Shown: piece after piece, positions 12,447-22,718 of the stretch
Numbering within the stretch: position 1 is the first letter of the stretch
How the letters are laid out: every line of letters begins with the position of its first letter
Assembly: GCF_000218685.1 (NCBI RefSeq)
Contig: NW_006763293.1
Span: 2,849,968-2,913,967 of the forward strand
Source of the DNA: Serpula lacrymans var. lacrymans S7.9
Taxonomy: Eukaryota; Basidiomycota; Agaricomycetes; Boletales; Serpulaceae
Direction of reading: 5' to 3'
Length of the DNA stretch: 64,000 nt
Program-made: the position numbers and the translations under genes
The notes under the pieces: model-generated
Databases searched by the model: none
What the model saw: only the letters and a program-made list of their open reading frames with translations
What the model was told of the DNA's origin: nothing

Positions 12447-14683
12447 TTAGTCAATGTGAGACGTAGTGGCCTTGTCCTTCTCAGTCTCGTTGATAGGCTC
12501 TTCATTCTGTATTTCATGCTCAATCCGCCTTGTTTGTTCTGTGCGATTGTCTTTCTCGTACACTGTACAAAGCACAATTAGGATAATCATGATTACGAGG
12601 AGAAGAATAACATACTGAAAGTTAACTCTTCTAGAGTTCTCTTGGAAGTCTCGGGGAAGAGGAAGTATACAAAGAGAACTTCGAACACAAGCCATACGCA
12701 GTAGCTTGAGCAATGACCCATCAACCTATGAAGTCGAGGACTCGATGGGGTGACTCACCTGATATAGTATTTCCACCCTATTTTAGGTGAATGATGTGTG
12801 AGCCCGAGCACACGGAGTGTAATGGGTAGGGACGTACCTGCATTGTCAATACCAATGGGATTGACGAACTGATTGAAGAATCCAGCAACCCGACCCCACC
12901 ATTGGAAGATAGTAATCCCCCGAGCACGTACATGGAAGGGAAATAATTCAACCAGGAATGCTGAATTGGAACTGATCAACAACCAAATATCGTATGTCCC
13001 TATGGTAGCTACTTACTGTATGTCAAAGCATTATAGCCGATGTTGTATGCGGGACTATACAAGAAAATGAACCTATGAAGTGATCTTAGTCAGGGGGCAT
13101 TTAAAATACAGTACGTTAGCGTACGCAAGTACTGCCCGCGAGGAGGCCTGGCTTCCCGTACGCGTATATTCTGCACTGGCAATCGTCCAAGAGGTGAAAA
13201 CAAGTAAAAGAGAAATAGTGCATGCCTTGAAGATTGCTTCAGGAATGCAATAAGTGACCTGAACAAGAAAAGAGACCTACCATATACATAACCCTACGCG
13301 GAAATCTGGAAGCCGTCAATGCGAGGATGATGGCGTTTACAAAGCTCCAGCATGTCAATGACAAGTTTACCAAATTCTTCGTCCTGTTGTCGTGTATGCC
13401 GATGTTGTCCAATATAGGCGCTAGATAATATCTGCACAAAACTTCAGGAAATGTAGATTGTTACACTTCAGAGACACGTACGAAGTCAGACCATTTCCGC
13501 TCCACTGTGTGAAAAGGCCTAGGAAGGAACCAATCAAAACACGCTTCCGCATTCCTGGAGTAGCAACAGTCTCCCTCCAGCTCATCTTCGAACTATTCAA
13601 CTCGAGTTCCAAGGTCTTTTCGATTTGAGTGTATTCAGCCTTGACAAACTCGGAGTTGAAGTCCCCTTCCGCGTGGTACTGTGCTAGAATGGCATAGGCT
13701 TCTTCCCCTCTGCCTTTGGATATAAGCCAACGTGGAGACTCTGGAAGGAACCATATGAAGGTGACCTGCAGCAAACTTGGAACAATCTGGAGCAAGGAAG
13801 GGATGCGCCAGGCCCAGTTATTCGGCATATTGAATGTACCTAGGGTCACACCTGCAGCCACGATCGAGCCTGGTATGTATAATGTAGTATTCGAAACAAC
13901 CAGAGTTACATCCTTACTTACCTATGAAGTAGCATGAGTTGAATAAGGAGCCTAGAATTGCGCGCTCTTTGGGATGAGATAGTTCTGAATTCAAGTGTGA
14001 TGTTAGAACTCAATGATGTATCCTCGTGAATGTCAGGCTACCTCCAATCAATGATGGTGCCGCGACTATGGCAAAGACTATCCCTAATCCCAAGAAAAAG
14101 CGGGCTACAATGAACATGGCCACTTCCAACGCATTTACTGTGTTAGTGAAATTGTAGGTTTTAAAAGCATAGCTTACAATCTTGAGCAGCTGCTTGTAAG
14201 ATAGCCCCAATAATCATCAAAATACTGCCGAAGAAGATCGCACGTCGTCGACCGAACCTGTCAGTGACAACCGGAACGAGAGGGACAGCACAAATAGCAC
14301 CAAGGGAGTACATGGCCGAAATCAAACCCAATAAGGCAGAACGGGGGTGATTGTAGACTGATATTTAATTGAACAGCTTGTATTGCAGGATATCGAAACC
14401 AAGAGCTTACAATCTAGCCACGAAGTTACTGCTTGCAAACCATTCAACATAGAGGAGTCAAATCTAGATGAACGTTTATCTTGTTGCCATAGAAGATAGC
14501 TTGAGAGCCATACCCACTGGTCATTTCGACACCAAGACAGGTAGGGAACATGACCAAGTATAACATCCTTAGATTAGGTTTACGATACCAAGGAACTTTG
14601 TCCTGCTGTGCGAGACGCGAAACTATAGCGTCATAAGATTGAACTGGGGGAACGGAGGGACTGTCATCTCCTGAGACACCCAT
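12447..14683 (-). CDS. MFS sugar porter (hexose/disaccharide transporter type)
   Basis: Twelve-helix sugar:H+ symporter family protein of the plasma membrane. Start ATG at 14683. First exons are 14514-14683, 14411-14463, 14178-14357, 14042-14137 and 13922-13984; more follow, ending with the stop at 12447. Signatures: SGFDSSMLNGLQAV in helix 1, a DRFGRRR loop between helices 2 and 3, PESPRWLISKGR after helix 6, and TYLVELFPFHVRARGI-type loop residues (LVELFPFHVRARG) near helix 10. The tail is hydrophilic and charged (NRTEQTRRIEHEIQNEEP...). The layout resembles fungal hexose or lactose permeases, but the substrate is not predictable. It is convergent with the amine oxidase gene (123 bases apart), so a shared promoter is excluded. 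Later exon borders were not all fixed by hand. Confidence 0.92.
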
Positions 14684-15467
14684 AGCACTGATAGGGAGGG
14701 GTAGACACGGAGAAGAGGAATGTTTGGACCTCTACCTTTAGTGATGTTAAGATATATCTTTGGAATGCTGTTAACCATACTTATCCCACGAAATCTCCGC
14801 CTTCTTGGCTCTGGCAAACAGGAGACAGCAGGTATGAGCGCCCACCGAGTGGGAGAATAGATCACTATTACTGGTGGAGACACTTCTGATCAATAGGAAG
14901 AGGAAGTCGGGCCTGTTCATGGTTCTTTCAAGATTTCTTTTCTCGTAAGCCATTTACAGCACTCACAGAAAGATCGGGGATCGCAACGGCGTGCCTTTAG
15001 TATCCCCTCGTGATTACAAGAGATTGTGGAGTATGCAACTCGGGATATCTGAACAAACATGCTGATATTAGCCTTGCCACCGCCGACTTCTGTTTGTATC
15101 AGCAACATGAAAGCCTGACGCCCAAATTGCGGCAGATTCCCGGAAGGACGCGAAACGGTAGTGTCAGTTGTAATTCTTGGCAAGCGCATGACCTTTACGA
15201 ACCTGATACCAAGACACTCATCATAAAAAATCCAAAATAGTCAGCAGCATCCGTAAAGAAAAAGTTGATTGGAAGATTCATCAGATTGAGGTGAGCACGT
15301 GTGGTGTTCAAGATAGCGCCCTTGGTTGGAAAAAAGGTTGTATATCGGGAGAGTGAAGGATACTGAGCTTAAGAACTGTGTACAATTCTAGTCAAATATG
15401 AGAAACCGAGAGGAACTTGAAACTGCCGCAAGATAGCCCCCAGCACGACACAAAACCGCGAGAAAAT
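14684..15467. other. Intergenic, promoter of sugar porter
   Basis: About 780 bases between the sugar porter start and the end of the kinase-like relic. Short frames occur on both strands but none looks like a protein. Nothing else was recognised. Confidence 0.4.
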
Positions 15468-16560
15468 TCTATTGATTGCCTTGAGCACTGCCCTTCGACT
15501 TCTTCAATGTCGGACTGGGCTGCTTAACTGTCACCGTACGTGGACGTTTCTTGCGACTGGTATCGACTCGGTGAACTTTCAAGGGATTGGGTAGTTTCGT
15601 CCGGACTTCAGTCAGCACGTCTGAAAACTTCTGATATGCGTCCTCCCTAAATACCTTCTTATCCCATATTGGGTGACCGGTCAGAACAGAAGAACTTCGG
15701 GTAGTTCAGTAATTACAGTCACTGTGGTAGCTATCCTCATTACCTTTATGGAAGTCAAATTCGGCGGAAACACAGGCAAAACTTCGCTCGAATCGTCACA
15801 TCCGCGTCTGCTGTTTCTCAATCGTGAGTCCATTTACAAAGCGGCGACAGGGTTGAACAACAACTCCGTTGCACCATCACATGTTAATAATTTATATTCG
15901 TTCTATGCCAAGTGTTTATGAGTAGTAAACTGAAGAGTCAACACAAGCGCTTACATTGTACCTCTCCTTACCGTCTGTGCCATTCAATTTCACTTCGACG
16001 ATCATAGCTACATCAGAGATATCCATCCGTATATCATTGAAAGTCTCATTGTATAATATGGGTGGTTTTTCGGCAATACAATCGCTCCTACGACGAGCAA
16101 AAGTCAGGTCAGTAAGGGAGTTGAGCCCTGATGTCTGGCTTCCACGGAAACGCAATTTTGATAAACCTCTGGTTTGGATCGTTCCTAATCACAGTGGTCA
16201 GCTTAGCATCTGGTTTGAGTTGCTTTACCGCTTGTCTAATGTCTTCAGCAATAGATTGAATAACCGCGAACGCCTCGTTTTCGGTCTCCTCTTTGGCTTT
16301 GATTTGCGTCCATCCCGACTCTCCCAGGCATTTCCTTTGCAGCCAAAATGTCCTCTAGAATTCGATTACCCCAGTTGCAGTGCGGTCCAGCGTGGCGCGT
16401 ACCGTCCAAACCAAGTATCAACAGGGCATGTGATAAGGCTCGGCGTCATTGCATCTCTGACGATATCACGCGCTTCCTCCAAATTCTGGGCATCACGAAT
16501 CCTTTGGCAGGTCGACATCGACGAGGAGGTTGACAGTTATTTTCAGAATGGTAGACCTAC
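15468..16560 (-). pseudogene. Broken gene relic, possibly FunK1-type kinase
   Basis: The minus strand carries several short protein-like stretches in different frames. In order: EEARDIVRDAMTPSLITCPV; SGWTQIKAKEETENEAF and AVIQSIAEDIRQAVKQLKPD; RRRSDCIAEKPPILYNETFN followed by MDISDVAMIVEVKLNG; FVNGLTIEKQQTRM, a TGA at 15798-15796, then RFERSFACVSAEFDFHK; and HPIWDKKVFREDAYQKFSDV with a basic tail ending at 15468. The 'VEVK' block followed by an 'R-W-x-F-x-R-S' block resembles the N-terminal part of Agaricomycete FunK1 protein kinases. The TGA sits where that family usually has Trp (MWRF). No kinase catalytic motifs (HRD, DFG-like) are present between the last two blocks. This assignment is from memory of the family and is tentative; the broken state is better supported. 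Confidence 0.4.
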
Positions 16561-16939
16561 TGAATTGGCATCCAGGTCGAACTTAAAATTAGTAGTACTA
16601 GGCAAAAGGCAAAAAGAAAATCATTTGGATGTGTTTTGACTGTGGCGTAAGTTGGGTGAGTCTTAGCCAGTACTATCAAGTCTAGCGGCTCCACTGGCTC
16701 CCTTACGATTAAACTGGAACGTGCACGATATCTATCCATCGTACCCTTGCAGAAAGCTTTCGGCTCTTCCTTGGCTTGAACGAAAAGCAGCAGCAAAATC
16801 GTACTATGCACTGAATGCTGTAGGTTATATCGTGATAGTGTAAAGTGGAACACCCACAGAACAATGAAAACATTCTACGCAATAATCGTGATGACATTCT
16901 AAATAATCTATATGATAAAGATAGGCGCCAACGAGCTTT

Positions 16940-19119
16940 TCAAACCTTCGCCTTCAATGGTGCCGATTGTGCTCGCTTCCGACGTCCAAGGACGATTCTC
17001 ATCGCGATTAATAAGCAGCATCCACTAAGGGACATTATCTAGAAGAAGATCGGATCAGAAAAAAATATGAGGTATACAGCTTCGGAGCCCTTACACCGCA
17101 GAACAGAGCAGGTCTCCACCAGATATAGTCATTGGTTAGCAGAGCACCTGCGATTGGTTGACCTGTTGACACATCCCGGCTATTAGGTTGATGTCCTTTG
17201 ACAGGTAACGAGAAATCGAATTACCAATTAGCCCTCCAAGTCCTGGGATAATATTGTCAGTGAGAGCTATATGGAACGTTTCCGTCGAGTCATGTGCGCA
17301 CCTGTGATAGCAAAAGCAATGCCCATGCGTGCCCTGTTGCTATCTCAGTAATGTGATAAACGGACAAAGTAATTGAAATATACCCCAGCTCAGAGAAATC
17401 ATCAGTCAAAACTGTTATTAGTGGAGCCATCAAAGCAATGTCTGGAGAATAATGAATGATAAGCTTGATAAGTTAAGCACCAGTCGGTGGGGAAGTTGAC
17501 TTACAGACTCCAGCAAACCATCCATAGATGATACCAAGGATGACAACGCTGGCAAGGCTACTGAGCCCTATCATTCCTAATATTGAAACGGCCCCGCCGA
17601 ACATTGAAACTATAACCATGTTCGGAACGCCAAAATAGTCGGCGAGGAATCCGGAGGAAATCCGACCTACAAGGCTCGATGCATTAAGGATGACCAACTA
17701 GACGTTAATTGGTAAATTTCCGATTCAAAGCAGCAGATGTGTTTTAATACGCAACTGAGTAGAACGAGAACGTCTGGTTAAGGCCATGCGTGATGGAATC
17801 CAACTGGATATAGAAGAGCGGAAAATAGTAACCCATAGTAAATAAAGGCATCCTGCAAAAGAGTCATGAGCGAAATCTACATAAATGGGGGCCGAAACAG
17901 ACACTCACCCTAATGTAGCCAAAACGAAAGCCGAATCATGCGAGAACTTCTTAGCAGCTAGGAGATAATTCGTCCTTGTTGCTGGTGGGGGGAGACGAGG
18001 GCGCATTGTGAGACAAGAAACTACTAATAAACCGCTGATGAGACCAGCACTAGCCCGCACGCTATTTCCAAACCCAAGAGGCCCATTAAGAGTGTTGTTG
18101 AGCATGATAGGATGTAATATGGATCCCAGAGATGAGCCTGACGCGACTAGTGTCATAACGAGTGATCTCCGTCTCTGGAAATAATGCGATACAACAGCTA
18201 TGCTCGGTATATAGATCATTCCTGCACCAATACCAGCTCCCAAGGATTGACTGAGAAAAATCTTTGCACATGTACGTCAGACTTAAAGATCACAGGAGGT
18301 TTTGCTTTGCCTTACTTGGTAATATTGATTAGGCTTAGCCAAAGATAGCATAAAAAGAGAAAACGAGTATAGCAGTGCACCGCCTATCGCTAGTGAGTAA
18401 CTTAATCATGGATAGTCAGTGATTGTTGAATCGATCAAAGAATCGGCGAGACTCACAAATACCCTCTATCGTACAACCTTCCTACAACCAATCCACTTGC
18501 AATAACCAAAAAGGCATTCACACTACCAATCCAACTAAGACAGATGATGCATTTGTCAGTATCAGTTCTGGAACATGAATGCTTTTACACTTACGAGATC
18601 GCTGAAGAAGACTCGCTGGCCAAGTACGTTTGAGTGTAAAAGTCTAGACACAGGGGTAGTGTTGAGTACAGTCGTTCCTATATATTATTACTCCCGTAGT
18701 ACACATGCTTTACCTTGATAAACACCAAATGAACCTGTATATCTGAGACCAGTTGAAGAACATAAGCAGACATAATAGAACTAAAAGGTTGGACCATACC
18801 CAAAGCCACAAAACTGTACCCAAAAACTAGAGACGTTATCTGAGCTGAAGTTTCAATTTATAACATCGATTTTGATTGCTTACGCTCCGAAAACTGTTGC
18901 CCAGCCCCTGAAACCTCCCTCAGGAAACTCCAGTGGTTGCCCTTGTCCAGATCCTGGACCTATCTCTGGCTGGTCAGGTGTAGCTTGATTTAACTCTTTC
19001 CCCTCTTTCGATTTCTCATTTTGGATATCATCATGATGGAGTCCATTCTCTTCTGTAGACGAACCAGCAATTCCGGCCAACTCTGTGGAGGATACGTGCG
19101 TCTGGGTCGAAAATGACAT
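16940..19119 (-). CDS. MFS monocarboxylate-transporter-like protein
   Basis: MCT/MCH-type major facilitator. The first ATG in frame is at 19119 (MSFSTQTHVSS...); an upstream GTG in the same frame was ignored. Exon 1 is 18884-19119: a hydrophilic N-terminus ending in PEGGFRGWATVFGA, the standard entry into helix 1 of fungal MCTs. Then come FGYSFVALG, YTGSFGVYQDFYTQTYLAS, SAISWIGSVNAFLVIASG, RLYDRGYL, GAGIGAGMIYIPSIAVVSHY, FQRRRSLVMTLVASGSSLGS, then helices 7-12 including SLVGRISSGFLADYFGVPN and PIAGALLTNDYIWWRPALF. The stop is at 16940 after the basic tail RRKRAQSAPLKAKV. The yeast relatives include riboflavin and putative monocarboxylate carriers; substrate is open. At least eight exons were recognised, but not every border was fixed. 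Confidence 0.88.
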
Positions 19120-19975
19120 CAATGGTGTGGTCACGTCAGAAGCTGCAGCCAGTTTGATTACCTGCCAGTGAGAAGAGTGAATTTTTATTCCAAAATGCAG
19201 GTTCCCTTCCGAAGAAAGCGGCAGATGTGCCGGGACTCCTGACGGGTAGAAGATGACACGGTGCCACTGATCTTCCGCATGATTATAAAGTGATTATAAA
19301 GGATCACTTGCAGCGCTTAAATATAGGAATTCGGAACATGTGGGAAACACAGCCCGATGTATCGCATTCAGCCCATCGCTGGAATGAACATCGCACATGA
19401 ATCCTCTCAGGGGAGAAAACCTAGCGCCAGTAGTATGCAAGAGTCATGAAAGGGTGAAACGTCTCCGCTGAAAGGATCACGAAAAGAGCCATAAACCCAT
19501 AAAGAAAATTCCTGACAGTTGGGGAGATAGTCGAAGGTAGTGAACGAGCGCTGAACACCAGCCCTCCAGGATTCAGAGTTGTCGCGAATCTCCCTACATA
19601 GTGCATATTCTGCTATTGGGACTGCCCCGAGATATGGACAAAAAATTGGCATGTCACATCTGTGTGTTAAAAATATGTACTTACAGGTTAGGATACTCAT
19701 ATAGGGTCTAGGTCGAATGTCAGCATGCTAAAGCCATGTTTTCCGATGCTGAACATTGTGTCGAATTGCGAGTTTTACCATGCAGATAGAGCAGAAGCAT
19801 TGCAAGGATGCTGCAACTGAAAGGTAAAAAGAGAACCTGGGGAGAAAGTTTCGCGGGCTTCCGAGTCTGGCAAAGTACCAATTAGAAGTCCGTCAGCCTG
19901 TTAGGACGGCTCTTGCCCTTGCACTTCCGAGCACTTGTCTGCATTTCTTCAGTTGCACCGATACATTCATTTAAT
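19120..19975. other. Divergent promoter region, MCT-like and NEDD8 genes
   Basis: About 860 bases between two divergently transcribed genes. Short frames only, none protein-like. No repeat or known element was recognised. Confidence 0.4.
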
Positions 19976-20439
19976 ATGCTCATTAAAGTTAAGGCGAGTC
20001 TCCAAGGTTTGTTGATGTCAATATTCCCAGCTCATGGTTACGTTTGCAGACACTCACCGGTAAAGAGGTGCTTACACGACTCGACCACGAGACTATCGCT
20101 TTTAACATATCTCATTATTTGTTCAGATCGAACTGGATATAGATCTCGAAGACAAGGTGCGCTATTCCGAGTGGGAGGAATAGCAGAGTTTAATGTGTGT
20201 TACCCACGACAGATTACTCGTATCAAGGAGAAGGTCGAGGAACAATCCGGCGTACCGCCACAGCAACAAAGGTTGATCTTTAGTGGAAGACAAATGTAAG
20301 TCTGATCATCGACTTGGCGTGAATTACACCGACATGCGCTTATGGTTTATACAGGCCTGACGATAAGACCGCCAAGGACTTTAATATCACAGCTGGATCA
20401 GTGCTTCATCTTGTCCTCGCCCTTCGTGGTGGCCAATGA
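19976..20439 (+). CDS. NEDD8: NEDD8/Rub1 ubiquitin-like modifier
   Basis: Complete 77-residue ubiquitin-like protein built from five exons: 19976-19993, 20050-20067, 20127-20156, 20213-20295 and 20355-20439. The product reads [22 protein letters not shown], then [20 protein letters not shown] and the C-terminal LVLALRGGQ. Pairing of [18 protein letters not shown] with Ala at position 72 (LALRGG) separates NEDD8 from ubiquitin, which has Arg72. One residue after Gly76 is removed by a NEDD8 hydrolase before cullin conjugation (family knowledge). Intron 1 needs a GC donor (AAG|GCGAGT): the only nearby GT donor would delete the invariant Val-Lys of MLIKVK. Exons of 18, 18 and 30 bases make this gene easy to miss or misannotate. 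Confidence 0.97.
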
Positions 20440-20622
20440 GGGCCGATCCCTGTATTCTTATTTGCGATCAGTAGACGGTGGAAGATGAATGAACGGCAGA
20501 AGTTAATGGATTGTATAGGTGTAAATTCACTCGTGCGTTACTAGATGTGATTCAATACGCATTTGCTGTCGCATTGCTTTCATTTTGACCACCTTGAGTT
20601 TATAATCTTCTGCAGGTCAGAG

Positions 20623-21507
20623 TCATACATTTGAATTATCGCACTGATTTGTTCTAGATGTTTGAATGTGGCTTGATCCTTGCTGATCTGGTCTTCCAAC
20701 TATATCTGCCCCAGGCAATAGCCACCTAAGTGTAATGCTCAATCTCGTCCCTCTCGCAATCCATTCCGCCTCACTGTCTGTTCCCTCTTCGCTCTCCACC
20801 AGGTCCTCTTGTCTTCCCTCTATCCCGTGTTTCCAACTATATCTCGCATCTTCTGTCATAACAATGATGCTTCTCTCTGGAAGGAACAGTTCCCATCGTT
20901 CTTTCCCCACATCATCCATATCTTTATGCTCGCTATGTTTCTCGAAATTCATGACACATCCGCTCCCCATACTGATACCTATGATACCGTCTCCGAATCT
21001 ATTCAACAAGTCCACATGTGAAGAAATGCCTTCTCCGGGATTGTAAAGGTTCAAGATGGCCTGTCTCGCTCTGGGAGGAGCTGTTTTCGGAGGGAAGAGA
21101 AGTGTGTGTGTAGGTGGAGGGAGTACGGGGCGCAACAGCTCCTCCAGTGTGGAAATCAACGAAATCAGGAATGCAGGTAGTCCGCTGCTTGTTTGCACCT
21201 CTCCATTATCAGATTGGGAGTTCACACGCCCGAAGAGCATCACCTGATTGACGTTGGTGTCGCGGAAATACAGTCGCAGAGCTTGCTGCATGATATCGTC
21301 CGCGAGCTCTGAAGGCAGACGAATCGTGGGCAAGAACAGCCCAGGGATGGGAGGGGCTGATCGTATAGCCATCCTCGTATTAGGATCGTGTCGAGGTTCA
21401 TCGAAAAGCGAATCATGGTCTGAATCGTCATTCATAGGTTCCAAGGCGGTAGTTGCGGTAGGAGATCGGCATGGATTCAATTCATCGCTAGGCGCCATAT
21501 TAGTCAT
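20623..21507 (-). CDS. AlkB-like Fe(II)/2-oxoglutarate dioxygenase
   Basis: Single-exon 294-residue protein. The start used is ATG 21507; a second ATG three codons downstream is equally possible. Family marks: NLYNPGEGISSHVDLLNRFG gives the H-x-D iron ligands and the typical 'N-x-Y-x-x-G-x-G-I-x-x-H-x-D' block; GIIGISMGSGCVMNF forms the next strands; RYSWKHGI supplies the distal His; RGTRLSITLRWL holds the Arg pair that binds 2-oxoglutarate. AlkB homologues demethylate nucleic acids or proteins; the exact ALKBH class is not certain, and the N-terminal 45 residues look disordered. The gene converges with NEDD8, 183 bases apart. Confidence 0.78.
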   Translation of the reverse strand: MTNMAPSDELNPCRSPTATTALEPMNDDSDHDSLFDEPRHDPNTRMAIRSAPPIPGLFLPTIRLPSELADDIMQQALRLYFRDTNVNQVMLFGRVNSQSDNGEVQTSSGLPAFLISLISTLEELLRPVLPPPTHTLLFPPKTAPPRARQAILNLYNPGEGISSHVDLLNRFGDGIIGISMGSGCVMNFEKHSEHKDMDDVGKERWELFLPERSIIVMTEDARYSWKHGIEGRQEDLVESEEGTDSEAEWIARGTRLSITLRWLLPGADIVGRPDQQGSSHIQTSRTNQCDNSNV

Positions 21508-22718
21508 ACCTCACTCTGCCGGATGTGTGCAGTTTGCAACAACGGTGGCGGGGGTGGCGAATTTCTACGATGAGTTTCTGCCAGCCAAAGACTACAGACC
21601 TCCTGTAGCCATTCGAGAACACCGAAGCGTAATAATGGTGCTCAGAGAGTGGAACCTTGGAACGGATATACGGTACGTAATAACGTATAGCTTCCATCAT
21701 AACCGGCGCTTACATTCGGCCACCATGATAATCTTACTACTTCCTAGCCGCCGTGGGGGCCAAGCTTCTTTGACCACCATGCCTGCACTGACCTTTGTTC
21801 CACGCTCCAATTGACTCAAAATGACTCGGATCAATATAGAACCTGAACAGGCCACAACCTCGACTTCATGTCGAAGTTTGGTCCCGTGTTACGTTTTTGA
21901 GGCTCTTCTTATTTTCTAGAATGATGGGCCATGCATTTGATGTCCTCGGAGAGGTAACTGCTATGTTTTGTCCCAGAATTTTACCGGTAGGTCCATATAG
22001 ATTTATATGCAAAATTTTGCTCACCGTTATGTCACCTCTCATAGGGCATTTTCGTGCTGGACATCAACTTCCACCTTCGAGCCTTGTCATCAAGCTGGCG
22101 AGTGTTGCGGGCAGCATAATGACTGTTATCTCTGCCTTGTTATCGATACAAACTTCACTCTGATAGAAGAACTCTGGGATGGCAGTTTATCCACCCCCTG
22201 CGGAGAAGCATAGGAATTGTGGGTCCAAGGTTTGAGGGCTTGTTAAATGCGCACGCCCATGCCTGGCATACCATAATTCTGATGGAAGGTTCTGTCAACT
22301 ATTTACTTTCACGCGTGGTGGCTAACACTTTCGCCGAGATATGGTCGCAGAAATTTGTATACCATGCCTTGATTTTGGGAATAACTTATCTTGAGGACTG
22401 GTCATACATTCTTAAAGTGGCATATTCAAGTGAGTCGGACCAATTGTGGATTTTTTGGAATACGTTGATTGAATAATGCATTCACTGAAATAGTTTCATT
22501 TTATGAAGAAGAAAAGGACTCGTGTTCATTAGTAACATCGACTACCCTTGCTTCCTGGTTCTGTACTGGCTTATCAAGTCCATCGATTATCTGGAATGTA
22601 AACGGCGCGTTTTCGTATATCTAGGGTCATTGGATCGACTTGGGATTTCTATAAAATCTGCAAGCTCTTTAGACGTACCGCAAGAAATACAAATCACCCC
22701 CATATCGAAATAATCCTT
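21508..22718. other. Intergenic, nothing recognised
   Basis: About 1.2 kb between the divergent AlkB-like and first AAA+ gene. A 66-residue minus frame directly upstream of the AlkB-like start was judged chance. No repeats or RNA genes were seen. Confidence 0.4.

Noticed and set aside
15956..16639. 227-residue plus-strand open frame
   Set aside because: It mirrors the minus-strand relic whose reading frames carry the family-like blocks.
21248..21814. 188-residue plus-strand open frame
   Set aside because: Its first part is the complement of the AlkB-like gene; composition is not protein-like.
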